Source: Dermatemys mawii
Taxonomy: Eukaryota > Chordata > Testudines > Dermatemydidae
Direction of reading: 5' to 3'
Assembly: GCA_007922305.1 (NCBI GenBank)
Contig: ML677334.1
Span: 18,956,291-19,020,290, forward strand
DNA: 64,000 nt
A program made the translations under genes and the position numbers. Position 1 is the stretch's first letter, and each line of letters begins with the position of its first letter. The notes under the pieces were generated by a model. The model made no database searches, had not been told where the DNA came from, and saw only the letters and a program-made list of their open reading frames with translations. This document shows, piece by piece, positions 34,592 through 47,221 of the stretch.

Positions 34592-36995
34592 AAAATTGGG
34601 TGCTTAATTCTGCACTTGAGCACAGAAATGCCGTTTTCATGTTAGATGCCTAACTGTGAATTTGGAACTAGACCATGTAACTCAGGAGCCCATGTGAAAA
34701 CTGGGCTCCCCTTGAGCACTGTACTAATACACAAAAAATATTAGCACATGCCCCATTACATTCCCTGTGTGTGTTCCAGCTGCCAGTGCCTATTAAAAAC
34801 TGCTGCAAAAGAGTTAATTCATATAAGTGTGAGAAATGGGAACTGAAAGTAGTTGCTTGTTACATGTTCAAAGTAGCTTGGCCTTAACTATTGTCATCAA
34901 CACACTGTATCCAAGGTGGAGTGCCTGGTGTTTTATTACAGCTGTTCAGTTACACTGGCTCATGGTTCTGATCCTTGCTTGTTCTAATCAGCAGGTGCTG
35001 ACTGAGGTTATATTAAAAAAAAAAAACATACACACAAGGAACATTAGTTTCCTAAAACGAACTTGCTCAGAGTGATCTCAGCACTAGCCAAGGCAGCAAA
35101 TCAGCACGAAGAGGGCGAAATGGAACTAGTGTGAGCAAGCTGCAGCATCAGCTGAGCACCACGAGGGTCCAGTCATGCATTCTGTCTAGCTCTTGCTTTT
35201 TAACACCTTAGGAAAATGTGTGATCCTTCTTATTTAAACTAGACATTAAGTTTTGACCCAAATGCCTTTGGTTTGATTGACCTGCCCTCACCCTTAAGTA
35301 ACAGCTACCCAGCACTGGATCTGAACTCATGGGGTTCTAGTCCAGCGCCTGTTGTAGACTCTGTGCTGTTGCAGCACATGATGTTAAAAGTTCATGCAGT
35401 GCCACTGGCACCTTCTTCAGAAATGCCTTACATTCTTCACATGGCCTAAAGCAGACTTTCTTTAAAAAAAAAAAAAAAAAAATCTTGTGATTGTCAAGTG
35501 ATTTACAGAAAGAACTCACATTTGTAATAAAAAGGCTGCACCAAGAGTAAGAATGTTTGAGCCAAATAAACAGTCCAGGAGACTTTACTGAACAAGTACG
35601 TCACCTCCACCACCTTGGAAAAAATGACATGAACTTGTGCATGTGTGTTCTTTGGCAATGACATTTTTCCTGATAACCCCCAGGCATTTTAGTTCACTTG
35701 GAAAGACTTGGTATAAGGACAAGGAGCAGCAGCAGGGCTTTGGTTTTTGGCAGTTCCTCTCCCTTGGCCCCTCACAAGTCAATCTCTTCATATAGCATAA
35801 GTTAAGGCAGGAGGAGGTACAGGAAACAGAAGAAGTGCTGACATTATGTTGGGGGAGCATCGTAGCGCAATGGAAGCTCTCCTGTTATGACTACCCAGCA
35901 TGCAATAATGGGAAGAATGAAGGCATGAGTTTGAACAGTCTCTTCTTCATTACCGCAGATGCACTGTAGTGGCCTACAGGAGTCCTCCTTCACGAGTTTA
36001 TCTTCTCTTCCCAAGCAATAAGGGGAAATGAGATGGGGGCGGTTTCCTCATCTGCAGCTGGTTGGAAGGTAGATTTTCTTTGTCCAAGTGCCTCCCCTCT
36101 TCTCCCAGCTCCTGTTCTTTTCATAATCTCAATGACTCACACAGCTGGAGGAGCCAGGAGATAAACAAAGGGAGACAGCTGGCTCATGCACCTGCACAGC
36201 AGCGTGAAGAAAAATCGTGAGAGTCCCGGGAAATTAGGCACTTTGGAGGGTTGTAGTTAAAACAGATTTAGTGGGACAAGTGAAAACTTCCTCCTGCCAC
36301 AATGAACCAAATTCTGCTCATATCCATAGTATCCTGAAGTGTCCTCCAGATTCCATACAGCATCACACACCCACTCCGCCCTCCTGAGTTCACCGGTTTG
36401 CATGAGGGCTTATAAAATAGACTGGCAACTACAAACTACATTCCTTTTGTTCACTCTGTTAAGCCCTTGTTAAATCTTAGCAGGTAGGCGCTAGCAGGGA
36501 CAATATGAAAATCCAGGGCAAGGTCACTGTGTAAGGATATGATTAATATACAGATTGAGAGACTGCATTTTGTTATTCAAATCAGCTCCTTCAAAGTTAA
36601 TTTGCATAGATAGTTGTAATCCATTAACTAAGACAGTTAGGGTTCTTCAAGTACCACAGCAGAGAAACAAAAAACAAAGACTTAAAAAAACAAACAAACC
36701 ACAAGAGGCACCAAAGTGAAAAATAGGTGAACCTCCCTCAAAAAAGACAATTCCTGCTGAGATGTTTGAGAGCACAACACTTTTGTTATCATACATGTCT
36801 TTTTATTTTGCTGTACAAAAATAATCTGCTAGTGATAGATGCAAAGGCAGAAGGTCCAGGTTTTAAAAGGTATTCCTATACTGCAATTAAAAACCCGCCG
36901 GTGGCCTATGCCAGCTGACTCAGGCTTATGGGGCTTGGGCTAAGGAGCTGTTTAACTGTAGTGTCGCCATACGAGCTGAAGCCCAGGCTCTAGGA

Positions 36996-37370
36996 CAGGG
37001 GTGGGCAAACTGTGGCCTGCCGGCCAATTTTATCTGGCCCATGAGCTCAGGCTGGGGGAGTGGTGCCAGTGGCCCGAGCTCACGGGAGGGACAGTTAGGG
37101 AACAAAGAGCAAAGGGGCTTAGATAGGGTCCGGGGGGGGGGACGACAACTGGGAGGGGGGTCTCTGGAGAGGGTGATCAGGAGATAAGGAACCGGAGTGG
37201 GGGATTGGATGGATCAGGAGTTCTGAGGGGGACAGGCAGAGGGTGGGAAGTGGCTGGGAGTCAGATGGGGGGGGCAGGCTGTTTGGGGAGGCACAGCCTT
37301 CCCTACCTGGCCCTCCGCACAATATTGAACCCCAAAGTGGCCCTCGGGCCAAAAAGTTTGCCCACCCCTG
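36996..37370 (-). mobile_element. hAT MITE A4
   Basis: 375 bp flanked by a perfect 8-bp duplication CTCTAGGA (36988-36995 and 37371-37378). Ends are CAGGGGTGGGCAAACTGTGG and CAGGGGTGGGCAAACTTTTT (reverse complement), identical over the first 15 bases. Its layout resembles A3: the right end gives GGCCCGAGGGCCAC-type sequence in reverse complement, and both contain GGCACAGCCT near the right end. It is one of the best-preserved insertions here. Confidence 0.92.
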
Positions 37371-38001
37371 CTCTAGGACACTGAGAGGTGGGGGAGTCCC
37401 AGGAGCCCGAACATCTACACAGCAATTAAACAGCCCGTCGGCCTGAGTCCTGTGAGCCTGAGTGACCTGGCATGGGCCAGCTGCAGGTTTTTAACTGCAG
37501 CGTTGATATACCTGTAGTCACAAAACTGAACGGATGGTAAAGGCAAATAAGAAAAAAAAATAGTATCTTTATTTTCAAAATCAAACCATCATTCGTTAAC
37601 TAAATGTTAAGCACTGATCTCTTTGTTAGTCTGTGCATTACTTTGTCCCGCACTTTTCCTAGCAGACTAAATAATTCTCACTGCAAATGCAGTGCACCTT
37701 GAGAACCAGTAAGTTTCCTAACACACTGACTATACCATAAACTTGGGATATGATTTCATGGGTAGCTGAGCACCTGTATCTTCAGTTAAAAGTTATGAAT
37801 GTTCAGTCTCTCTTGCAAATCAGATCCCAAAAGAAGTCCTGTAAGTTCCGACATTTTTCATGCAATTCTACCCGTTTACCAGACATAAACATTGCTAGGG
37901 TGTACACAGCTGATCACATGGTGACATGCTGCCTATTGCAATTTATTAATGGCTCATGCAGGGTGCACAGAATTTTTCTAGCCTTAGCCATTAGGAAGAG
38001 T

Positions 38002-38128
38002 GGAAGCTTAGAGCGCAAGCCCTTTGGGGCAGGGACCATGTCTTTGTTCTGTAATCATATAGCACCAAGCACTATGGTGGTCTTAGCCAGGGCTCATAGG
38101 CACAATTACAATACAAAGAATAATAATG
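38002..38128 (+). repeat. L2-type LINE 3' tail, second copy
   Basis: Reads CCCTTTGGGGCAGGGACCAT, then ATAGCACCAAGCACTATGGT, and ends in ATACAAAGAATAATAATGAG. Same family as 27995-28095 and slightly better preserved. Confidence 0.65.
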
Positions 38129-38864
38129 AGTCCCAGTAACAAAGTACCACTGAAGTCTGACATACTGCTGTTGGCAAACTGTACACACAAATCTTTGGGA
38201 ACAGCTGGAGAAAATCACAGCCCCAGCACAATGAATTCCTATTGTTAGTCACAATAGAAACTAAAAGGAGCATTATTTGGTTAACCCTTTCTTTTTTGTA
38301 ACCTTAACGCTCTTAAGGCCTGAGCTTCAAAAGGGCCAAGCAGCTGTATTCCCATTGGAAATTAAATTTCCGTTGGCTTTGGGGCTGTCCAGCTCTTCTC
38401 CAAACCAGGCCCTTAGTGTATAATTTCTGAGAATAACAAATCAGATTCAAGTTCATGGAGTGCTTGAGCCTGTCACAGTGATCTGGAGTTCACAGCACTA
38501 GGAAGGAGAGGGCCATGATCCCTACAGCAAAACACTTCATTTATTTATTTGTCTGGCTTTTACTACAACAAATTGGAAATTCCCACATTTCAGATAATCA
38601 AAAGGAGAGCAGGACACAAAAAAAGGAACACCATTCAAGACAGAAATAACAATTAAATACAATTCAATGCACATCAAAATTGTGTGGGAAGGAGCTACTC
38701 TATTTCTAAAGTAACTATTACTTCAAAAATTGATAACTGTCGACCAAAATTGCATGAGATAAGTGTATTGTAGAGCAAGTAAAAAGTGTACTGTAGCAAA
38801 AGTAAAATCTTCCGTCTTCCTAAGAAGCTAGGTCAGTGCTAACGGGTTCATCCAGAGTGAGGTT

Positions 38865-39370
38865 AAAAGGGCATGTGCGTTAGCTACAAGTGCTGCACAG
38901 ATGTTGATGAAATCATGGACTGAGAAAAACACTGTGTTTGGTACCAAAGTGAAAGTGTATCAAACCAGTGTACTACCAGCATTATGCCATGGTCTGGAAG
39001 CAGCTGCATTAAATGAAACAGACATCAACAGTCTGGAGGCAGTCGAGATGAGAGTTCCTAGGAAAAGGGGCAAGTGGAATGATTTTAAGACAAAATGAAC
39101 ACGTTAGAAGGAGAGCAGGATGTGAAATCAGGGTACGCCATTGGCTGCAGTCAAAAAGATTACAGTGATGGGGGATTGCAGAAGACAAACAGATGATAAA
39201 ATAATGCAACCACAACCGAGGTCACGTAGACTGAGAGGCCCACTACCAACTAGGTAGCGAAACAGGGTGTGCAGGGGCACGACCAGGCTGGGCTTAATGG
39301 AGGAACAAGCCAAGGTCAGGAATGAACGGCAATGCAGTAACTGCTCCCTCTATCGATAAAGATGCTCTGG
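38865..39370 (+). pseudogene. Non-LTR retrotransposon C-terminal relic
   Basis: Translation of 38901-39098 includes KVYQTSVLPALCHGLEAAAL and INSLEAVEMRVPRK, the post-RT segment of LINE ORF2 (usually K.Y...VLP.LLYG.E.W, then L...E.R.LR). Downstream, a frame reads RLRGPLPTR*RNRVCRG and LGLMEEQAKVRNERQ, matching the usual GRP..RWRD..R.DL..LGL..E.A..R..W end. It is not CR1; the clade cannot be settled by eye. Stops and frameshifts make it dead. Confidence 0.65.
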
Positions 39371-40489
39371 GGTGAGAAGAACAGAAGTGTGCTGTGTGCT
39401 TCCTTAATGCTATTCATTTAATTCTTATCAATTTTCATAACTAAGTATTCAAAAGTGATCACTGCAAATATTACAGATTCTTCTATATGGAGAGAACTCA
39501 AAATATCCTCTTCTCTGTATACATCCCACACAGTGAACTCTGCACTAGCAACCACCAGTGGAAGGAAAATCCCTATCTTAAGTGGCCACTTCAAGTATCT
39601 GTAAGAATTTATTAAAATACTATCCACATAAAGGATAGCTAGGCAGAGAGGAAAATGAATACAGGATCCTTGGGATCCACATCTGGTATAAAGAGAGGAA
39701 CCAGATGCAGTAATGAGACAACAGCCGGCCATAGCACTGCACACAGGATGACTCCTTCTGGCAGCCAGCTGCTAATTGAGAAGATGGTCAAGATCACAAT
39801 TCTCCAATACACTCAAGCTCTGCTTCACCCCCACTTTGTCCCATGTGCCCAAACCTCCCATAGTCAATGTGCCTCTGTCCCCAACATTGGAGGTGGGTTG
39901 GCGCAGGAGCTATCTCTGTTTACGTTATGTCCTTGAGTAGTTCACCTCTGCAAAGAACATTGTCTGCTGGCTATTCACAGCTGTAACCCAATGAAGAAGT
40001 GACATAACCACCAATAATATGGCTTTAGGACCATCTCTAATTAACTGTTACATTTTAGCCAGTCTCAGGAAATAACACATTTTTGTCTGATAGGCTGTCT
40101 AGGTTCTTATACCACATACATTGATGTGGAATCTGAGCATCTAGTGATGGATGCAATTTAGTTAGCCCTTTTGCAAGCTGACAGTGGAAGTTGCAACTCA
40201 ATATCCTATTGCTCCTAAATGCAGCCAGCTCTAGTGAAGTTGCCTCAAAAGTTCCCAAACTTAGCAGGCCTTCTGCTCAGTTATGCTCCCAGATAATGCA
40301 AGAACATAGAATGGGAAACTTGCCAAGCATCATGCGGAACCAAAACAAATTCAAGGTGCTGCAGGTACGAGAGCTAATGCAACACACCATCTTGCCAAAA
40401 TACTATTGTAGCATTCCCAACAAGCTCACCGCATCAAGATTTTACTTTGAACTTGATTTTCTTTTTATCTTTCTGCACTGGGAATATGT

Positions 40490-40675
40490 CTACATATCAA
40501 GTAGAATGTAGCATGGCAGCATGGTGGCAAAATGGGCTAGCTCCCCTGAGTGCATACCCACAGGGGACTATAGGCCTGGATGTGAGGTGGCTAGCGCCTT
40601 CCACAACTTGTGCCATACGGATATGTCTTCGCAAATGGGACTATCACCCCAGCTGCAAGTGTAGACATGCCATAA
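40490..40675. mobile_element. MITE with GTCTACA ends
   Basis: The left part reads GGGAATATGTCTACATATCA; the right part, reverse-complemented, reads TATGGCATGTCTACACTTGC. The inverted ends share ATGTCTACA, as in the Harbinger-like family at 8933. Interior: TGGTGGCAAAATGGGCTAGC. Boundaries approximate. Confidence 0.55.
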
Positions 40676-41006
40676 GAGGCTTATCCATCAGAGGCCAGGA
40701 GCATCACTGCTTCGTTAATTCATAGTAAATAAAAAAGTCACAATTACAAATCATTTCTTAGTTTCAAAAGCTGGAACTGGCCTTTAGATTTTGTGAATTC
40801 TTAAGGCTTGATCCTGCTCTGATTGTCAGTAGGAACAGGATCATTCCCTGAAAGAGCAGTTTTAAATGCCTCTTCTTCTGATTGTCATATGAGTCAAGAC
40901 AAGAAGATAGAGAGGAACTGGAGGTTGGGGGCAATTAAATTGTACCAAATATTATTCAAAAATACTCTGTATTAAATTAGAGGAGATGAGAAAAATGGAG
41001 ATCTTG

Positions 41007-41412
41007 TCTACACTAGAAATTTTGCTGCTTTAAATATCCCAGTATAAAGTGGCAACCCTTAGTGTGGGCCTGATTATACTGGTATATGAAGCAAAATAAT
41101 CTATACTGATATAAGGCATCTTTATAGCTGTATAAGTGTCTGTACTACAGATGTTACAGCTGTGCCGCTGTAAGGGCTCCTTTGCAGGGGCTCTATGCTG
41201 GAGAGAGAGAGCTCTCCTGTCTGCATAATTAAGTCCCCTCCCACCACTAGCAACTGTAGCTATGTGGGCAGGAGAGCGTTTCCCCACTGACATAGTGCTG
41301 TCCGCACTGTCGCTTTTGTCAGTGAAATTTACATCAGTCGGGGGGTGTTTTTTTCACATCCCCGAGCAACAAAAGTTTTACCAATAAATGTGTTAGTGTA
41401 GACAAAGCCTAA
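41007..41412 (-). mobile_element. Harbinger-like MITE
   Basis: The left end contains GATCTTGTCTACACTAG and the right end TGTTAGTGTAGACAAAGCC, giving inverted repeats CTTGTCTACACTA and CTTTGTCTACACTA. The interior shares CAGGAGAGCTCTC-type blocks with 57113-57392 in opposite orientation. A second short relic (41411-41507), with GGCTTATACTA and CCAGGTCTGCACCAGA ends, abuts it. Confidence 0.62.
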
Positions 41413-43296
41413 GGCTTATACTAGTTTAAATAATCCATAAAAAAAATCATCACACCCCTAAATGATGTAGTTATACCAATATCACTTTTCTGGTGCAGAC
41501 CTGGACCTAGTAAGCCAAGAGGAAGGAGCAAAACTGGAGGAATCATTTGCAGGCTACTGATTTATTATAATTTGTTCTTTAAAAGATCTTGCAGATCTTT
41601 CATGAAAGCAGATGAAACAGAAATAAAAAACCGCCACACCAAAGACCCTTTTCCTTTCCCCTACTACTTAATCCCATAACATTAAAGTTAGATTTGTTGA
41701 TTTGTTTCTGGAAAGCAAACTGAACCAAGTCCATGACTGCAACACTAAATTAATTTGGTTATTTGAGAAACACTTTATTTTAAATACTCCCTACAGAGTC
41801 TTTAGTATTTTTTTATATTTTGTTTCCCAAATCTGTTTGACCTGAAAGGAGAGCATTTTTTTTACAAGCCACAGGATTGCAGAATTAGAGTAGTTAAGAG
41901 GCGGAACAGACTTCTTGGATCATTAACTTCATTCCCCCAAGAGTTCCCCCAATATTGGGGAGATAATAAAGAGAGCATCTGACTAGGAAAAAAAAAATAC
42001 CCTGCTGCACTGTTTTCCTCTTGCCTGGCTCTTTTCTCCATACATTTTGGGACCAGAATTTTGTAATAAAATGTGGGAGACTTTACTGTTCCTCCCCTGC
42101 CTCTCTCCTATATTTTCTCATTTCATTTTAGGCTTTATCCTCTCACTCAAATGCTCATTGCTTGCATCCTACTCCTTGTATTTAGTCTATTTTCTTTTTT
42201 GTATACTTTGTCTATATTTTGTTCTTAATTTTGTTCTTGTACATTTATTTCAGATCTTTAACCTACCTTTCCCCCGCTTTTACCTTCTCCCTCACAGTGC
42301 TACCCTAGGAAATTTCTGCAAGGTACTAATTCTGCCTTTCCTCTTCTCTACTAATAAATTGGCTACTCCCAACCCCAAATTGCAGTGAATGTAGAAAAGG
42401 ACAAAGACATGTTTAGCATCATGTTTAGCTAACCATTACAAAACCCTAGTCCCCATAAATTTCAACCATGATCAGCTGACACAATGCTGGACATAATTTA
42501 TCTGTGCAGAATGCAAAGTTGTGAGCAGCACTGTGTTAATGAGACTCTTCAAGGTCATGCTTTAACGTAACGTTTTATCGTGAAGTCAAGCCCCACATAT
42601 GGCGCTGTGAAGAAAGTTTAAACTGGTTTACAAAAATGTGTAATGCACACCCAAAATACAAAGTCAAGTTTATTGGAGAAGCCAGGAGCATGGGGGGAAA
42701 CTTGTTATATGTGCTTTCCTGATATAGTTTACATCCCCCATTGAAACTGTGATTGGGTTAAAACATTGCTTTCAGTACAGTTATATGAAATTCTGTGAAG
42801 CCACCACAAAACCATGACAGCAGAAATGGAAGATATGGTCACCCTATCCAGGTGGCTCAAATTTTAGCTAAGAGCATTTGTCTTGTTGCCTGAAGAGAGG
42901 TTTTTCTTTCCATTCTGCAGTCTCCTCCATGGTCAAAGAGAGATATTAGCAGCTGGGCTGCCTGAAAAGTTCTCTGAAGGCTCTGAGACTGACATGTCTG
43001 CAGGAGGACATGCTCTTGAGGATATATTTGGCATCTTTCTCCTCACTTGTGCATATGGCTATCAGACAATAAACTGTTCAACATTTTAAGAAGATTGCAG
43101 TTATCTTTCCACTCTTTTTTCTTTACATAAGAAAAAAAAATCCCTCTCAAAAAAGTTTTATTAAGCCTTTCCCACCAAATAGAAGGAGAAAGAATTCCGT
43201 TTCTTTAAAAAAAAAATTGAATTTCTTAGATGTCTTATCAGTCTCTTTGGAAACAAGTAAAATAATGTCACATCACGTAAATAAAGAATCTAATAT

Positions 43297-43372
43297 TTTG
43301 AACATAGGAACTGCCATACTGGATAAGACCCATAGTCCATCTAGTCATTGGCCCTGTCAACACTGGTTCTCC
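43297..43372 (+). repeat. Dispersed repeat fragment
   Basis: GGAACTGCCATACTGGATAA followed by CATAGTCCATCTAGTC resembles a reptile interspersed repeat I have seen with the motif CATACTGG.TCAGACC..TGGTCCATCTAG. Class not certain. Confidence 0.45.
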
Positions 43373-43429
43373 ACATGTGAGGTAACTCCCCCTCTTTGTG
43401 TGTCAGTATAACATGCATGCATCTGTAAT

Positions 43430-43535
43430 TTTCACTCCATGCATCTGAAGAAGTGGGATTTTTTACCCACAAAAGCTTATGCCCAAATAAATCTATTAGT
43501 CTTTAAGGTGCCATCAGACTTCTTGTTGTTTATTT
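43430..43535 (+). repeat. Penelope-like 3' tail fragment
   Basis: TGCATCTGAAGAAGTGGGAT, CCCACAAAAGCTTATGCCCA, then AATCTATTAGTCTTTAAGGT. This is parallel to 52295-52365, where the same tail follows a GIY-YIG relic. Confidence 0.65.
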
Positions 43536-44691
43536 AGCCATTATTACTCAGTGGCTCAGCTACTAGCACTTCTTGAATTAATTTCTGTTTGTTAGTTAAG
43601 ACAAAGTCAAGAATAGCAATCCTCTCCTCTTATGTGTTCTATATAAAGTGTCAATACATTGTTTGTTTAAACTTTGTCCTGTTGTGCCACTTAACCAGTT
43701 TATATGTGGGTCCTACATTATCATTTTGTTCCAGTTTGCTGCCTTATTGATTTCTCTCAATGTTACACACTCAATTTCCTTTTCTTGATCTTGAGGTTGG
43801 TAGTGTAGCCCTGCTAATCTATTTAGATTCTTATAGGTTGGGATTTGTATCTTTGTATTTGGTGATTCAATGCTGTGACCGCCTCCACTCAGAATTTTTT
43901 CGCTTACTAGAGTCTATCTAATCTTTTAGTTAGTGGTGGCACTCTACCTTTTTGGACTAGCCTGTCTTTCTTGTATAGATGTAATTAGGCATTGCAGTAT
44001 TCCACTGGTTTTTGTCATTCTACCACACTTCCATAATGTTTATTATATCAAGGTCCTCATCCACGGAAAGACATTCAAATTTATATTTTTTTTTATTTTT
44101 AAACTTCTCATGTATATACAGATATTAACAGATGTTTATTATTGTCTAGGTACCTTTTTTTATTTAACTCTGATTTGACATGCTGCTGGTTTTAGCAGCA
44201 TTTACCTGTGTTTTTATCCTGTCCCTGTTCTAGTTCAGTTGTAATTTGCATCCTGTCTTTGGTTGGATACACAGATATTGTTGTATTACCAGCGTCTTTA
44301 ACAGACGTTTCTATCTATGTGCTTCTTGTTCCTGCTGGCTCCTGTCCCACTCTTAAACACTCCTCTAAAACCTTGTTTGTTTTATATGGCAGCTTAGGTT
44401 TTCTTTTGATCCCCTCTGTATAGGGTCTCCCTTCCTAAAAATGTTTCCTCATGCCTAATAACCTGACACCCATCTTCTTTGCACTGCTTTCTCTACCAAG
44501 CACTGAGATCCGGAAGGTCCCTCTGTTCGCTGGACCTGCATGAGACCAAGAGACTGGAAGTATTTCAGAGAAAGCTACCTCTGAGGCCTTGGACCTGTAA
44601 GCCTTCTACCTAGTAATCTAAATTTAGCTTCCAGGACACCTCTCCTACATCTCTGGTACCAAGATGTAACATGACCTCGCCAACAAAATAG

Positions 44692-44925
44692 CTACAAGGA
44701 ATGCAACTTATCACAACAGGTGGGAGAGAGAGCAAGAGGCTCCAAAGGAGGACTGAGAAGCCTGGAAAGGACTAGACTGAGATCCCTTTGGGAAACCGGA
44801 TTCTGGACTGGAGAAAATAGCCTCTCAAGGCCTTTGACTGTCATCACATGTGAGAACTCTGACCTGCTCTGGAGGTACTGATGGAATGCTGATATGCCCA
44901 CCAGGTGCAACTTGATCGATGACAA
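44692..44925 (-). pseudogene. DIRS1-like tyrosine recombinase N-terminal part
   Basis: An open 77-codon frame starts SSIKLHLVGISAFHQYL and continues VKGLERLFSPVQNPVSQRDL and LSLVLSRLLSPPLEPL. From memory, vertebrate DIRS recombinases have SSIKVHLAAISAFH, then F..G..R..P..R...P.WDL..VL..L...PFEPL. The catalytic Arg/His/Tyr region is not recognisable downstream. Confidence 0.68.
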
Positions 44926-45076
44926 GGCAAGGCCCTGACACTTTAAATGCAGGCGGTAGTACAGTATGGATTGTAAGGAGGCACTGATAGGGGAGATATT
45001 CTGCTCCGAAGCCCAGCAGGAGAAGAGCTTCTACTTCACGAGGTAGATAGCTCTAGTGGAGGGCATGACAAGTGGC

Positions 45077-45600
45077 TCAAAACACCTCGATACTGTGTTC
45101 CGCCTGCTCTTTTGAGTTGTCCTTGTTGAGCCAGTTGTCTAGATAGGGATAGATCTGGACTCCCCAACACTGGAAGTAAGCTGCGACTACCGCCGTGCAC
45201 GTTGTAAACATTCTTGGCGCTGTCGCTAGGCCGAATGGGAGCACTGCAAACTGGTAATGTGTCTGACCGACCAAAAACTGTAGAAATCTCCTGTGGCCAG
45301 GAAATATTGAGATGTGAAAGTAAGCATCTTTCAGCTTGAGGGAAACATACAAGTCTCCAGGATCCATGAAGGGGATGATGGAGGCCAGGAGACCATGTGG
45401 AACTTGAACTTCTTGAGATATTTATTGAGGTCTTGCAGTCTAAGATCAGGCATAGGCCCCCTTTGGACTTGGGAATGAGAAAGTACTGTGAGTAAAATCC
45501 TGTGGGAGTGTCCTCCATGGCCCCCAGCCACAGGAGGGCCTGCACCTCCTGGGCAAACAATTGCTCATGGGAAGGGTCCATGAAGAGGAATGGGAAAGGG
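45077..45600 (-). pseudogene. DIRS1-like reverse transcriptase
   Basis: Three frames combine. AQEVQALLWLGAMEDTP and GFYSQYFLIPKSKGGL are the RT fingers. LQDLNKYLKKFKFHMVSW follows. Then come VSLKLKDAYFHISIFPGHRR, LPFGLATAPRMFT and YPYLDNW. The catalytic YLDDW box typical of DIRS reads YLDNW, so the second Asp is lost. At least two frameshifts are present. Confidence 0.82.
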
Positions 45601-45989
45601 GGGCAGGAAGAAGGAATAGAAAGAAATTGAGGGTGTAAGTCCCTCATGGGACCATGAATATCTAAAGTATCCTAACACTATTAGGAACTGTTAACGATCT
45701 CTAACAGCAACTATTTACACAATAGTTCAAAGAACTACTGAAAGAGAACCACTTGCTAGAACAAGGGGAACATTCCAGCATGGACACTGGTGGTAAGAAG
45801 GAACTGAGGGAAGGGGCTGGCAGTGCCCCTTATACCGGCACATACGTGCACCCCTCCAGAGGGTGCCAGAGTCAGTCCCATATGGATACCATAACTCCAT
45901 GTAATGGACAAGAGTAAGCCTTCAAATAAGTTATATTTTTCAAGCTTTTAAGAAATGGCTAGACTCAGGTTGCAGTTCAGGCTCTCAAG

Positions 45990-46013
45990 CATGTGTGTGT
46001 GTGCGTGTGTGTA
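45990..46013 (+). repeat. (TG)n microsatellite
   Basis: About ten TG units with one CG interruption. Confidence 0.8.
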
Positions 46014-46454
46014 AAATGATATTTATGGAACAGAAGAACATCCTGCACACAGAGGTGCCAGCTGTAAATCTGCCAGTGTTAATCTCTCTCAATCTCTCTC
46101 TCTAATGATCAGTTCTTCCTCCCAATCACACCTCTTCATCCCTTCAATACTTTCACTCACCTCTCTCAGGCCACTAACCCACCAGTCATTCACCTCACAC
46201 CTTACCCACTCCTTTCACTCTCAGTCATTTGCCTGCCCTTGTCACTTAATCAGTCTTGCACTCATCAAACCATTTCTCTCAGACACCCACCCACTTTATC
46301 CACCTCTCACACCCAATGCAGATAGGGACTTCATCAATGTTCAGTCTGAGATTCTCAGGCCAGAAGATGCAAAGTGAGTGATGACAGCACTGGATTGGAA
46401 ATCCTACTGTCAGGAGATGTGGCATATGTTCCTACATAGCAGAGGTGCACCTTA

Positions 46455-46638
46455 TTGAATATCAAGGTTGGACAGGACCTCAGGAGATCATCTAGTCCAA
46501 CCCCCTGCTCAAAGCAAGAATAACCCCCCATTAAATCATTCAACAGATTTTTGCCGCATACCCATAAATGGCCCCCTGAAGGATTGAACTCACAACCCTG
46601 GATTTAAGAGGCTACTGCACAAACCACTGAGCTATCCC
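46455..46638 (-). mobile_element. tRNA-derived SINE with CR1-like tail, copy 1
   Basis: The reverse complement begins GGGATAGCTCAGTGGTTTGT (pol III A box) and continues with a B box in GGGTTGTGAGTTCAATCCT. A core follows, then a tail reading GTTGGACTAGATGATCTCCT and GAGGTCC as in CR1. This is the layout described for turtle (cryptodiran) tRNA-Lys-type SINEs mobilised by a CR1-like LINE. Confidence 0.85.
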
Positions 46639-47221
46639 TAAATCTACTTAATCAGGTCAAACAATTGCCCATGTCGCTCAGTTCCTGTGTGAGTTTGTGT
46701 CACATCAGGCTCAGATCCTCAAAAGTATTTAAAGACTAAATATCACAGAGGATCTGTGCCTTACTTACAACAATCCTGGTAGGGCTAGTCAAGTGGGATT
46801 TGTTACATGACATTCTGTACCCCAAAGCAACACCCTGGCACCCCCATATTTACCATGGTGATATGATTATGGTATGTTTTATACAAAGTATGTCATGTAA
46901 GGTATCAATGGAAAAGTTATAATTTGCTGAATACAATTACCCCATTTGTATGCACATACACTTTTTGTATCTAAGGTTATGAATATGGATTATGTATCAG
47001 TATTTCAAATGTGTTTGTTCCTAGGTTACACCCACAAAGTAGTTTACAGCCAGTCTAGCCAGCACATTGTGGATGAACCATTCAAGGCAATGGCCCATTG
47101 AGAAACACAGTAGGTCTTCGCTGGACTTCCCTGTGAATGCTCTAGCCAGAATTTAGATAATAGCCCCTGCTATGATTCACTGAATTATGCAAGGGTATGT
47201 GACCAGATCACGTGATACTGG

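Larger units (their letters stand above)
44470..45650 (-). mobile_element. DIRS1-like retrotransposon relic
   Basis: The minus strand carries a broken RT (45077-45600) followed by a tyrosine-recombinase-like segment (44692-44925). RT followed by a YR domain is the mark of DIRS elements. The segment between them is too short for a full RNase H and methyltransferase region, so it is internally deleted. No terminal repeats were found; limits are approximate. Confidence 0.72.

Noticed and set aside
36996..37370. Possible CpG island or promoter because of G-rich sequence
   Set aside because: The block is precisely bounded by an 8-bp target duplication and inverted ends, so it is a transposon; CpG density is not high.
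43536..44470. Possible LINE 3'UTR (T-rich block, plus strand)
   Set aside because: It looks repeat-like in style but I could not find protein motifs, a second copy in the window, or clear ends.
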